DNA from: Gnetum montanum
Lineage: Eukaryota; Streptophyta; Gnetopsida; Gnetales; Gnetaceae
Assembly (NCBI GenBank): GCA_015680685.1
Contig: MNCI01009549.1
Coordinates: 200,826-250,213, forward strand
DNA: 49,388 nt
Reading direction: 5' to 3'
Shown one piece after another: positions 1 to 10,178 of the stretch. The notes under the pieces were generated by a model. That model saw only the letters and a list, made by a program, of their open reading frames with translations. It was not told the origin of the DNA and searched no databases. Every line of letters starts with the position of its first letter. Within the stretch, counting starts at the first letter, position 1. The position numbers were made by a program, and so were the translations under genes.

Positions 1-382
1 CCTCTGTGGGACGGTATTCTCTCAAGTGATGGTCTTGCACAATGTATTCTACGTGTAAGTGTGGCATGCCAATTCATGTGAGAGCACGAAGAAGCATGCT
101 CAAGACTAAACGATCCAGAGGTAACACTATGTTACCTTCTAAGTCTCGCTAACATAGTTGTTTATCTTCATGGAGGATAAAGGTGAAGTTTGGTATATAC
201 TCATCAGGATGAATATATACCACTCGAACTTGTTGAGAGATTGGCATATCAATGTCATGTGTATTACGCCGCTGATTGTTTCTTATTTTAGACCTAGGCA
301 ATGAGGCACTTTCATACGAAGAAGGAGACATACTTGTCTGTTTGGTGTGTAATGTATTCTTATTTATTATTTTCTCAATCAA
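1..382 (-). pseudogene. gag: Element L: 5' part of Athila-like gag (runs off left edge)
   Basis: Amino-terminal part of a capsid polyprotein read leftward from about 382, 67 bp after the primer site of element L, as expected for gag. It is recognised because its residues match two other gags in the window: VVYIHPDEYIPNFTFILHED here corresponds to VVYTHPEEYVPNVTFMLHQD in element R (about 6,706-6,770) and to FTFILH-DEQL in element N (about 45,700). The frame hits a TAG at 149-151 and continues with RDLEGNIVLPLD, the next conserved block, so the stop is a later mutation. A second stop (TGA) follows near 55-65. The remainder of L lies outside the window. Confidence 0.7.
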
Positions 383-448
383 ACCTAAGGGTTCGTTCCA
401 ATGATGTGAATGATTTCCTAAGTTCTAATTAGCGCACAAACAACTAAG

Positions 449-466
449 TCCTCGGCAACGGTGCTA
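449..466 (-). other. Element L primer-binding site
   Basis: On the minus strand the LTR end TCATCA is followed by TAGCACCGTTGCCGAGGA. This matches the Athila-type primer site TGGCGCCGTTGCCGGGGA except for transitions at CpG or CHG positions. Athila sites are usually assigned to tRNA-Asp; that assignment is from memory. It fixes the orientation of L as leftward. Confidence 0.75.
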
Positions 467-467
467 A

Positions 468-1094
468 TGATGAGCAACGAGGTACCCCTACATTCATCCA
501 TATGAATACGAGCATTTCATGCATGATCCGGTCGAATTCCAAGGACTAAGTGCTTATGCGCCCTTGTGGAACAAGGATGAGTTGGTTGATCATTGTCTTC
601 CCAAGATTACCTGTATGTCACAATTGTATGGTTAAGTAAGCTTGAGGCATATGATTTTTATAGCTTTTATGTTTTTATGTNTGCATAAAATAAAATAAAT
701 GCATAAGAAAATAAAATAAAAGAAATGCATAAGAAAACAAATCTCAAGTGCTTCAAGGATGAATTAAAGAGCTCATCTTTATTGCCGTACACAAGGTGTG
801 CTTAGGTACACAATGCTCGAATAAAGATCCATCCATACGTAGACCTCCTACTGTGGTCACTTGGAAAATACTCTAACTTTCAAACAGACTACAAGAGTTT
901 CACTACTTGACTACTAAAAGACTTATTCCCAATTGTGCATCTGGGCACTATATTTATAGACTTGGGAGCAACTACTCTAATAATTAGAGTAACCACTCTA
1001 ATAATTAGAATAACTGCTAAAGTAATCACTAGAGTAACCACTCTAATAATTAGAGTAACTACTAGAGTAACCGCTAGAGTAACCTCTCTCATCA
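468..1094 (-). mobile_element. Element L 5' LTR
   Basis: LTR of about 627 bp in minus orientation, beginning TGATGAGAGAGG at 1094 and ending CTCATCA at 468, immediately before the primer site. TATAAATA lies at 951-958 (minus). Upstream of it, 960-1085 is an array of GTTACTCTA units containing a near-perfect palindrome, ACTCTAAT-A-ATTAGAGT, at 974-990 and 1040-1056. A downstream AATAAAGAT near 820 is a plausible poly(A) signal. L sits inside the 3' LTR of element N: N's LTR sequence stops at 1095 after AATTCCTATG. One ambiguous base (n) is near 681. Confidence 0.75.
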
Positions 1095-1392
1095 CATAGG
1101 AATTGTGCCCAAGTACAATTCACTCCAATAAAGACATCGTGCAACTACTCAACACCACACTGCAAACATTTACTCTATTGCTAGCTACAAAAACAAACTA
1201 CAAGAGTCTAGCTAAGGATGGAAAGAAATTCTTGTTGCTTGTATGCTCAAGTGTTGATGTTTATAAGGTTGCACAACTCTTGAGAGATCTTATCAACAAT
1301 GTTGTAGCTTAAGCTACGATATCATAGCTATAATATCATTGATACAATATTGTAGATGCAATATTGAATTGGCACAAAAATTGATTTTATCA
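1095..1392 (-). mobile_element. Element N 3' LTR, first ~300 bp (cut by L)
   Basis: Starts (minus) TGATAAAATCAATTTTTGTG at 1392 and aligns throughout with the N 5' LTR at 46868 downward, including TATAA-like CTTATAAAC near 1262 and the AATAAAGA-type signal near 1126. The repeated U3 motif, read on the plus strand, is ATATCATTGATACAATATTG (about 1,334-1,353), preceded by ATATCATAGCTATAATAT. The rest of this LTR should lie left of the window beyond L. An open frame at 1103-1312 is LTR sequence, not a gene. Confidence 0.75.
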
Positions 1393-1405
1393 TACCCCCA
1401 TGACT
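1393..1405 (-). other. Element N polypurine tract
   Basis: Minus strand AGTCATGGGGGTA directly abuts the LTR start TGATAAAA. It is nearly the same as the tract of element R at 37,818-37,829, and marks the adjoining LTR as N's 3' LTR. Confidence 0.75.
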
Positions 1406-1617
1406 AACTAGAAACTCGTCTTCAAATTAAAACAAAATCAGGATAGAGTCCCTTACAAAATTAGGAGGTAGACTTGACTTAACATGGCTTAACCATTTAC
1501 ATAAATTTAAATGCTGCATTGGTGTTTTTTACAAAAATGACATAGTTGAAAATTAACAAACAAAATAAAAAAACAAAAAACAAAAACTTAAAGTAGCACG
1601 ATGTAGCCTTAAGTTTT

Positions 1618-4395
1618 TTATGGCGGAGGCTCTTCCATCAGCTTCTTTCCCTTGTCATTAGGCTTCTAAAATTAGTATTTGATTAAGAGCACCTAAGGTT
1701 TCTCCTCTTATGTCCTTGGGTCATGTACCATCCATGCTAATTATCCAATGTTGGATGGAGAAATTGCATCCCACAAGCATGGTAGTTGTAGGAACATTTT
1801 GTTTACTTTTACATGCCACGTCACAAACTATCTTCTCTCTTTCTGAACTACTTTGGCCACCTCCTTGAGTTCTTGATAGTCAAATATTATGCATGCTAGA
1901 TTTGTTGCAATGTCATTTTATCCTTAGTAGCTAGATTTCCTAACTTTAAGTTCCAAGTTTTCTACATGTCATTTCTACAATGCATCTTTTCTATCAACGA
2001 ACTCCTTTTCATACATAGTATACACTATTGCTACCTATTACTCAAGTTCATTTCTAGGTCATCCTGCTATCAACATGGTTAAGTTAGCATATTGGAGATT
2101 TGCTAACCCCATGTATTCTATAAGATCCTCAATTTACAGGCCCTTGTTCTTGATCTCAGCCTAATGGACATGGGCTAAGCTATCCAAGATGGGCTACCAG
2201 TCTAAAGTTTAAGTAATGATGGAATTGATTTTTTGCCTTTGCCATTTGGATTTCTTTCTCATTTATTTTCTTATATATCCCTAATTGATCTCTAAAGTGC
2301 TCCTTCAGCTTTTCATGTCTCTCTGCCTCATTTTGTCATGTGCATATTTTGATAGCTAATTTCTATCTGATGATGCATACTTCTTTTATTAATAGGGTTC
2401 AATTCTCATGGGCTAATCTACTCATATCCTAGTTGATGAGAATGAGTTATTCTCATAGCTAATGGATGCTTTCTTCAAGAACATTCTTCTACTTTTCAAC
2501 ATCAGTTAACCAAGTGTTGTCTACAGCAAGCTTCTTATGTTACTCTTCTAAGGCAGTGAGAGCTTTGGCATGTGCATATGTTTAGACTTCTATGACTAAG
2601 GCATTACACATCGCCTTCTCTCCTTTCATCTCAACTTGTATGTTCTTGGTAATCAATTTCCTTACTTAATCAATTATATATTGCTCAAGCTAGTATGGGG
2701 CAACAAATCATATAGGATCCCTTACTTCTACTCTAAGAGCTACCAATTCATTATGTAATCTCTACACTTTGTTTTCAGTGTGTTCTGCCCTCATCTCTAC
2801 CATCACCAACTTTCCCTTTATGACTATTAAATCACACTATACAATTGTGATATCGTTGGGGATATCAAAATGATTTTGCATGTCTTAGCCCATCTACAAC
2901 AGTTTGTCAAGAATGTCTTCATGTTCAATAGGAGTCATTGAAGTACCAGCTAAGATTTGAGCATCTTTAGCTTCAGAGATATCGACTGATGGCATAACAG
3001 GGACATTGAAGGACTCTTGATGTGATCAATTATTACCTCTACTACTCTAATTGGATCTTGGTGTTGTGTGACCATGATTATGGCACTTTCACCGCTTTCT
3101 AACATTACTTGGAATGATGCAGCATTCCCTAGTATTTGTTGTGCCTAGTCTTCCTCTCCTTCTACTTGTAATGATACCTACCCGCTTGTAGGTCCCACTG
3201 AAACCATGGCCTTACAGAGCTTTCTCTAACTCTATAGAGATTGGATCCCTCCCTTGATCCCCTACTAATTGTGTCTACAATTTGGCGCAAATGGCTCATT
3301 AAGTGTCTATAGTCTTGTGGCAGTAGTGGTACTTGTTATTCAAGTATATCACCTATAGGTGGTTGACTAATGGTCCTGCCTATTGTTGTTGACCAGTAGC
3401 TAGAATGTTACTGATTAGTTCAAAACTTGAAACACCCTCAGTGCTTGCTAACTTCTCTAGCTAATCTTTCTTAGGCGGCATTGTCTTACAAATTTCAGCA
3501 TAAGAAGCATTCTGGGCCTTTCTTGGGATATCATTAGTATAACCTAGAATCCCTACTTGTTTATAAAGCTTTCTTATTAGGCAATGGAATGATAGTTTTA
3601 ATTTCTCCACCTTCTTCTCTTCAAACCACCTCTAGATCTCTAGAAAGAGTAAATGGGCGATGTTAGCATTGAATTTCCCATTCAAGATTGCACTTCCTTG
3701 AGCAACATATGTGTAGATCCAATTAAAGCTCTTTGGTGGAAACAAGTGATAGGTCCTAATCTTGAAATAAATCTTCTCCTCTGTAGTGAGCTCACTATAA
3801 TCTTTATCTTTTATTCTGTAAGCCCTATGTAGCCACAGCTTTTTAGCATTAGCGTCAAACCTTGTAAAAATTTGTGCAACATTGGCTCCAACGTTTAGAA
3901 TATTCAAGGCCTTAGCAATTACCTCAACTAAATATGGGGTTGAGACCCCTTCTATCTTCACTATGGCATCATCTTGTTTATGCCTCCAGAATTGGTAAAC
4001 TTTTCCTAAACACCATTTAGCATTCCTGTACAATGGTGGCCATAAAGAAGATGCTTGAAGTTATGTTATAACAACTTCTTAAGCAATCTCCATGAATGGG
4101 CCAAAGTTCAATTTCATGATGGCTATGGACATTATGGACTTTTCCTAGATGGCTTATAGGCAATCTCTAGATAGCGTGAGACACTATCCTTTTTTGGTGC
4201 TAGTGATGCCTTTGATTCTACTTGTGCTAAATGCTCAATGGTAGGAGTTTGTTGGTGAACATTGAATGATTAAGCCTTTTCCTTAGCTTGTTTAGCTTGT
4301 GATGTTTGTTCCCTCGCTTGGCCTCTTCTGTAGCCTCTTGGTCTCTTGCTACCTAGCTGTGAAGGTCCTTTGGTTACTAGTCTCTTTGGGGCCAT
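1618..4395 (-). pseudogene. Element N accessory ORF (plant transposon-protein-like domain)
   Basis: Large ORF remnant in sense with N's gag-pol, located between pol and the 3' LTR, about 925 codons with many stops. It starts MAPKRLVTKGPSQLGSKRPR at 4395 and ends with a proline-rich tail, LMEEPPP, then TAA. The best preserved stretch, 4033-3632, contains TTEEKIYFKIRTYHLFPPKS and continues past one TAG as RWFEEKKVEKLKLSFHCLIRKL. This layout resembles the family annotated as putative plant transposon protein (Transposase_32). It aligns throughout with element R's accessory ORF (same WC-G--Y, YHL, LP/SF-CLI-KL blocks). The function is not known to me. The downstream half is helical and charged, probably coiled coil. 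Family assignment is inference from motif memory. Confidence 0.6.
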
Positions 4396-5643
4396 CACCA
4401 ATCATCAAGAGTTTAAGGTTACCAAGGTGTTTAAATTAGTTCTTAATAGTTCATAATCCTTCTTGTACTCTTGGTTTGATCAAGTTCTAATTTTTTTTCT
4501 ATATAATTGCTAAGTTAGAAAATTTTCAAAAGGAAAATCCCAACTATTATATCTTTAATTATTATGACCTTTCACTACTATTCTTCCCTCATTTATTATG
4601 ATCCTAAATGGTTGGTATGGTTAGTTAAGAGAATTAATTAAGTTCTTTGGTTCAAATTTAGTTGAGTTAGTTATAATATTTTCGTTGTATTCTTAAAATT
4701 ATACTTTATAATGTCCTCTAGGAATTAGGAAATTTTGGCTCAATTATCTAAATGTACACACAATAGACACCCTCATGACTAAGTTGAGCACTTTGAGATC
4801 AATAGGATTCAAGAATTTCAAAAATCAAAGTTGCGATAAGGAAGTTATGATGTCAAGAAGTTCACTTGCTAGAGCTTAGAAAAACTGCAAAAACTCCTCT
4901 TACATTGAATTGCTAGAATGAAAAATTTTCTAACTCCCATGCATATATATACTATTTTTATGGACATGACATCATTGATACAACATCATAGCTACAACAT
5001 TATAGGGCATATGATATGGTAGTTACAATGTCACCTTTGAAAATTTTTGGATTTTTGAGTATTTTTCAAGGAAAAAATGAGTCAATTAGATGATTTGGAA
5101 GACATAGAGACTATCTAAATGATCATGAATCATGGATGATGCTTAAAATTTAAAAATTTGGTGTTCAAAAATCGTAAGAAAGGAATCTTGAGCAATGAAA
5201 TTTTATTGGATGGATATGAGATGGATTGATGATTCTTAATGTATGGACAGATTATAAGATTTGTGGGGAAGTGATCTTTTAAGTATGAAAGTGTCTTGGA
5301 GGCACAAGATGATGTGAAATTGGTCATTAAGTATGAGTTATAAGAGTTATATAAGTGGATCCTCCCCAAAGTAGGCTTCAACCCTTAGTGCCCTTGTATA
5401 ACCATCTTAAAAGTGTTCGTAGGAACTCAAAGAGTTGAATGTATAACATACCTATCTAGCAAAACATACACATTACTATCACCAAATTGGGAAAATAACA
5501 CTATATTATACAAAACCATATAATTATGGTTAAATATACTAGTGAGTTGGAATGGAATGTAGAAGGGATTGCAAGAATCGGGATGCGATGTATCTTACCA
5601 TAGGCATAATGAATCCTTGTGTGTGATATGTGATTACAGTAAT
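4396..5643 (-). promoter_or_regulatory. Element N leader and internal promoter of accessory ORF
   Basis: Non-coding part of N between R's insertion point and the accessory ATG. A TATATATAT box (minus) lies at about 4943-4953. On its upstream side, about 4968-5035, the plus strand has ATCATTGATACAACATCATA followed by GCTACAACATTATAG, the same motif as N's own LTR U3 (1,315-1,360). An 83-codon open frame at 5381-5130 aligns at DNA level with non-coding sequence of R around 33,115-33,350 (shared GGGGAGGATCCACTTA), so it is probably not a gene. Confidence 0.5.
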
Positions 5644-6502
5644 TGATGAGTCATGTTTTTTGGCTACATCGATGAGGCCTCATCAACATGGCCTCGTCAA
5701 TGAGGCCCCATCAACGAGGCCCTATCGACATAGCGTCTACTTTTTGGCTATAAATACGCATCCACCAATCACATTTTTGGCAATCAGATTTCAATACTAG
5801 TGGAGCCCTTGCAGTTTGTTTATTTCGAGTGCTTGCAACAGAAATCATTGTGTACGGATCTTTATTCCAGCATTGTTGTACCTCAACACGATAGTGTGTG
5901 CGGAAAAAAAGACAAGATTTTTGATAAACTTTGCAACATTCTGGATAGATTAAATATTTTATTTATTCATTTAATGTTTTGAATAAATTATCTAATATTT
6001 TTTAGTAATTAAGCTAATTAAGAAAGATAAGTTAGATAGATTAAATATGTAAGTACGACTGCTTCAAGCGTAACACATATTTACTTGGTAATCCCAACAA
6101 CATTATTACTTGGTACACCCAATAGCATAGCGCTTGGTAGCCCAACAGTCGATATGTGGGTTTAGGACATGTGCGGAAAGTGGGACTAGATGCTTATGTT
6201 AGGGTTGCTTGGATACTTCTTAATTAATTAAATTAAATTAGTTAATCCAATTACTTTATCTCTCTTTAAACACCAAAACCATAAAATATAAAATGATAAA
6301 AATTACATGCATTAATTACACTTAACCATACAAGTGTACGTCAGAAGTGTAATTGGGAAGATAATGAACGACCTTAAGGCAAGGTTCACTTCTTAGAAGA
6401 CTAGTGCACTGGAAACTATAAAGTCCATAGAATCCAATCGAATTGTGCGTGAACGCTTTGTTATTTGTATGGTTGGACGTAGGGGTACGTTGCTACTCAT
6501 CA
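5644..6502 (+). mobile_element. Element R 5' LTR
   Basis: About 859 bp with 8-bp inverted ends TGATGAGT...ACTCATCA. U3 (5663-5735) is a run of palindrome-like units CATCGATGAGGCCTCATC and CGTCAATGAGGCC, followed by TATAAATA at 5749-5756. It is the closest match in the window to the LTR at 37830-38727 over its whole length. Short open frames inside it have no coding character. Confidence 0.85.
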
Positions 6503-6521
6503 TTAGCATCATTGCTAGGGA
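6503..6521 (+). other. Element R primer-binding site
   Basis: TAGCATCATTGCTAGGGA follows the LTR end. Every difference from the Athila-type TGGCGCCGTTGCCGGGGA is a C-to-T or G-to-A transition. Confidence 0.75.
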
Positions 6522-6635
6522 CTTTGTTTATTGAATGTGTGTTATCTAGGATTAGTGAATATTAGTAATATCATTGGACATACTCAAGGTCAACATCACT
6601 TTCACATGACATTTAACTACTAAGCACATTGATAA

Positions 6636-7803
6636 TTGTATTTATTTTACAAAATAGCTTCTTCCCACAGGTGTCAAGATGTCAAACAGCCAGTCCCACA
6701 AGAGTGTAAAGTGGTATATACTCATCCAGAGGAGTATGTACCGAACGTCACCTTCATGTTACATCAGGATGAACAGCTACAATGGCATGACATGGAGAGC
6801 AATATTGTGTTACCTCTCGATCAATCTATGCTTGGGATGCTATTTCAAACCCTTTAGAAGTTAGGTATCTTAGATCTTCACAAGGAATACATTATGGATG
6901 ATCATGACAATCGGGATTACCATCCCATAGAAACACAACACAAGTAAGATTGACACCAGGCAAAGCACCATGAGTTTGCAAAGAAAAAACATTTCACTAA
7001 TCGCTTATTCCTGCTGAACCAAGATAACAACATCGATCCTCCTCCTAAATATGGAAATTCTCTACCCTCGATTATTGGTAACGAGGGTGTGACCCTGAAC
7101 CTGCAATCCACTATTCATAAACTAGGTTCGGAAAAAAGTAACAGTCAAGGTAGGGACTCAAGTAAACATCATAATGGTAAGGGATCTGAGGATGGGGATC
7201 GTAATGAGTGAAAAAGTGGTGACGGACATTGCGGTGGCAATGGTGGTCAACCTTCTCCCCCATCCTCTTCATTTGATTCTAAACATTCCTCTTCATCTAA
7301 TAGTTTTCATAGAATCCAATGTCGAAATAATCATGATAAAGGTAATCAACAAGACAACAATGACTGTGAAAGCCATCAAGAACACAAAGGTGGCAAGAAC
7401 CATCATCGAGACAATCATGATCAGGAACCTCTATTCATGACTAGAAGTATGCTTAACATTGTAGAGGTAATTAGAATTCCAACCAAGCATATGAAAGATA
7501 GTTAAATCAAGCACTTAGACATGAATAATATCCTAAGTTTTGAGTGGGGATACAATTTTATTCCTTAGAATCATCTACAAGCTTTCCACGATGCTTGTGC
7601 CTTACAAAACATAGAAAATGAGTGGTAGAAACTCAACCTCTTTCCTAGGACACTCATCAAGGAAGCTGAAAGCTGGTACTAGTCCTTAGAGCTAGAATCC
7701 ATTTGCTAATGGAGTACTGTGTTAGTGCTATTTAATGATAAATACTGGACATACCCCAGAGTGTCTAATCTGAGAAGGCAAATCTAAGGATGGAAACAGG
7801 GAA
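6636..7803 (+). pseudogene. gag: Element R gag, 5' part (interrupted by element T)
   Basis: Capsid/nucleocapsid precursor of an Athila-like element. One frame runs from 6636 to 7803 with several TAG, TAA and TGA codons and no visible indel. The conserved amino-terminal block VTFMLHQDEQLQWHD and NIVLPLD is shared with elements L and N. A Ser/His/Asn/Asp-rich low-complexity linker follows (about 7,130-7,430). The retrotransposon capsid core begins near 7,560 with AFHDACALQNIENEW and WY-SLELESI. The frame is cut inside a codon at 7803 by element T and resumes in the right phase at 26931 as HEPLDAAMGR, which is strong evidence for the nesting. Confidence 0.75.
7799..7803 (+). repeat. Target-site duplication GGGAA, left copy
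   Basis: GGGAA directly precedes the LTR start TGAAACACC and recurs exactly at 26926-26930 after the 3' LTR end GGTACA. Confidence 0.9.
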
Positions 7804-9630
7804 TGAAACACCACAAAACTTCAGTGTAACACTTTGAAACAAGAACGACTCAAGCCCTTTTCAGCATTTAGGAGGCAAAACTTGACTAAGGCATGGAACT
7901 CACACCCAGCTTGTTCAAGCCAGCTTGCTCATGCTGTCAAGCTAGCTTGCCCTCAGCGTGACCAACCCTAACAACTTCCAAATCAGGTCAAAACGATCCT
8001 AAATTGAATGGGCAAGGCCCCCTCGGGGCCCACTGATCACCGCTCCAAGTTTCAGCATCCAAAATCTAATATCTCAAGTTAAAATCGCACAAATCTTGCT
8101 ACTCACGCTGAGGTCATGCCCACGTCACGCTGGTAGTGTGAGTCCAGCATGAGTAACTAAAAACAGCCTTAAAATAATGTTAAAATGGCTTGATTTCGAG
8201 GGTATAAGGCCTCCTCGAGGTCCACTAATGATTGCTCTAGGTCCCTGCCCTCAGAATTTTGATTTCAGGCTCAAAAATACTCTATTCTTAGTGTTCATGC
8301 TGGGGTCATGCTAGAGTCATGCCCAGCTCACGCTGACAGCGTGAGCCTAGCGTGAGCTGTCAAAATGACCAGCATCAAGGCACAAACAGGCTTAGACTCA
8401 GCATGCAGATTGTCCCTAAGGCCAGGCAGCAGTTACACTTGAAAGATAAGTCTCAAAAAATTAAGATTTGGTGTGAAATGTACCATCTCAACTTGATCAT
8501 GCCCAAGTCACGCTGAGGTCACGCTGACAGCGTGAGCCCAGCGTGAGCTACCAAAAGTGGCCCAAATCCAAGCACAAATAGGCTCAAATTAAATATATAG
8601 GAGGCCCTCAAGGTTATGTAGTAGTTGTTCTTCAAGAATAAGTCTTAAAGGTGGGATTTTGACACAAAACGCATCATTTTTGGTCACGCACGCTGAGGTC
8701 ACGCTAAGGTAATGCTGGTAGCGTGAGCATAGGTCACGACCAAGCAAAAGTACTTTAGACACACGCTGGTGACCTTGATGAAGCAAAAACATTTCTAGCA
8801 GTAGCTAGCTCACAGATCCAGAAATTTCAAGTGAGCCGAAGGTAAGATCTCTTGTTGTACATTATCAATCATTGTAAATTTTTCACATTTTTTAAGCTTG
8901 TCAAGCTCTTATAGATGGTACATGGGCGTAAACTAGCTTGCGCAAGCTAGAACAGATTGTAAAATATAGTGCATCCAATCTAGAACGTAGTCTGCCTATG
9001 TACACCTATCACGTGATCCATTTTTTGCTAATCTCACAGCCATTGACCTCATTCGCAAATCCTACTCTTGAGCCTAGCAAAATGTATAAATACCTCATTC
9101 ATTGACATAAACAAGGGTTGGTAATTTGCAAAAAGGACAACCTAAAGTGCATTGACTAGCAACCTTGGATACTCAAGGGCACACAAACCCTAGCACTTGA
9201 GCATCTACAAATGCTTCATCCTTGATCCCAGGGCTTGACGCTTGACCTACCATCTGAACAAGCAGCTGCGTTTTGACCGGTGCACTTTATTCTCTAAATC
9301 AGTACAATACAATCTTTTTCCTTCCATTATATTATTTACATTATTCTAGTTCATTGCGCTATTTACATTATTCTAGTTCATTGTCTTACATTTGCATCAT
9401 TTAGTTCCATACTTACGTTACATCTATGCTCCGTTTACGTATTCGTGTTATGCTTGTTACGATAACCCCAGCGCAAGCCATAGCTTACGCTCGAGGAAGT
9501 CCTTGGTTGATTTACGTGCCTTCATTTTTCTAGCTTGCCCTCACGCGAAGGCAAGGTCATCTGTATCTCTCTGGAAATCTTTCGGTGTTCATTTTCCTCC
9601 AGCCTTATGCTGACGATTTCAGACGGTACA
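7804..9630 (+). mobile_element. Element T 5' LTR
   Basis: 1,827 bp, TG...CA ends. U3 is dominated by a CACGCTG motif in both orientations, forming hairpins GCTCACGCTG-A-CAGCGTGAGC at 8326-8346 and a 17-bp copy at 8519-8535. A perfect 18-bp palindrome CTAGCTTGCGCAAGCTAG lies at 8933-8950, 135 bp before the TATA box TATAAATA (9085-9092). It aligns over its full length with 25061-26925. Confidence 0.9.
9085..9092 (+). promoter_or_regulatory. Element T LTR TATA box
   Basis: TATAAATA in the context AAAATGTATAAATACC; the same context recurs in the 3' LTR at 26358-26365. It is the probable start of genomic RNA transcription, followed by the R-U5 region to 9630. Confidence 0.6.
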
Positions 9631-10178
9631 GAAATTGGCGCTAGAAGGAGGGCTGATCTTGTTTTTCATCCCAATAAAACGTTGATTCCGTTACCTTTCA
9701 TGCCTAGAGCAAATGAGATGTAGAATGCAAGCTTAGCTTGCTTAAACCATACCAATCCGTTCACAATTAAATTAAATCCTTGGAAAAATTTTACGTTGCT
9801 GCTAATGCGGTAAGTTCTATAACTGCTGTTGAAAATATTAAGTATAACATGCACACGATGTGAAAACCCAACACAGCGTACACATGCTACAAAACACCAA
9901 CGCCGTGAAAATCCAGGACAGCGTACGCTACAAAACCCAACGCAACATACACACACTACTGAACACGTCTGGCGTACACACATTGTGCATGTCCATCACT
10001 CACACACGCTACGTCGCATTGCCCTTACGCTGCACGTGCGCTGCGCTTGCGTACACTACGCACAAACTAGCATACACACGTTTAGGTCGCGCTCACGCTA
10101 ACTTTCACACCCATCTTGCTCAAGCTCAACTTGCATACGTTGCTTACACACATTCAACTAGTCAAGCTAGTTACACAC
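9631..10178 (+). other. Element T primer site and untranslated leader
   Basis: After the LTR end GGTACA comes GAAATTGGCGCTAGAAGGAGGGC, split here as GAAA plus the primer site TTGGCGCTAGAAGGAGGGC at 9635-9653, a form seen in Tat-type elements. The leader to the gag ATG at 10179 has no convincing ORF. It is rich in ACGCT and CACACGCT units (about 9,860-10,115), the motif that also fills the LTR U3. Confidence 0.65.

Noticed and set aside
1103-1312. 69-codon open frame, with a similar one at 46583-46879, looking like a conserved small protein.
   Set aside because: Both lie in aligned LTR sequence of element N across the TATA and poly(A) region; similarity is LTR homology.
468-6502. The LTR-like ends at 468-1094 and 5644-6502 are inverted copies, suggesting a DNA transposon with long terminal inverted repeats.
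   Set aside because: Each has its own primer site and gag start pointing outward and its own TATA; they are LTRs of two elements (L and R) in opposite directions. The same holds for 34309-35115 versus 37830-38727.
8100-8760. Regularly recurring CACGCTG units considered as a CRISPR-like array.
   Set aside because: No constant spacer length, units diverged and in both orientations, and located in an LTR of a plant element.
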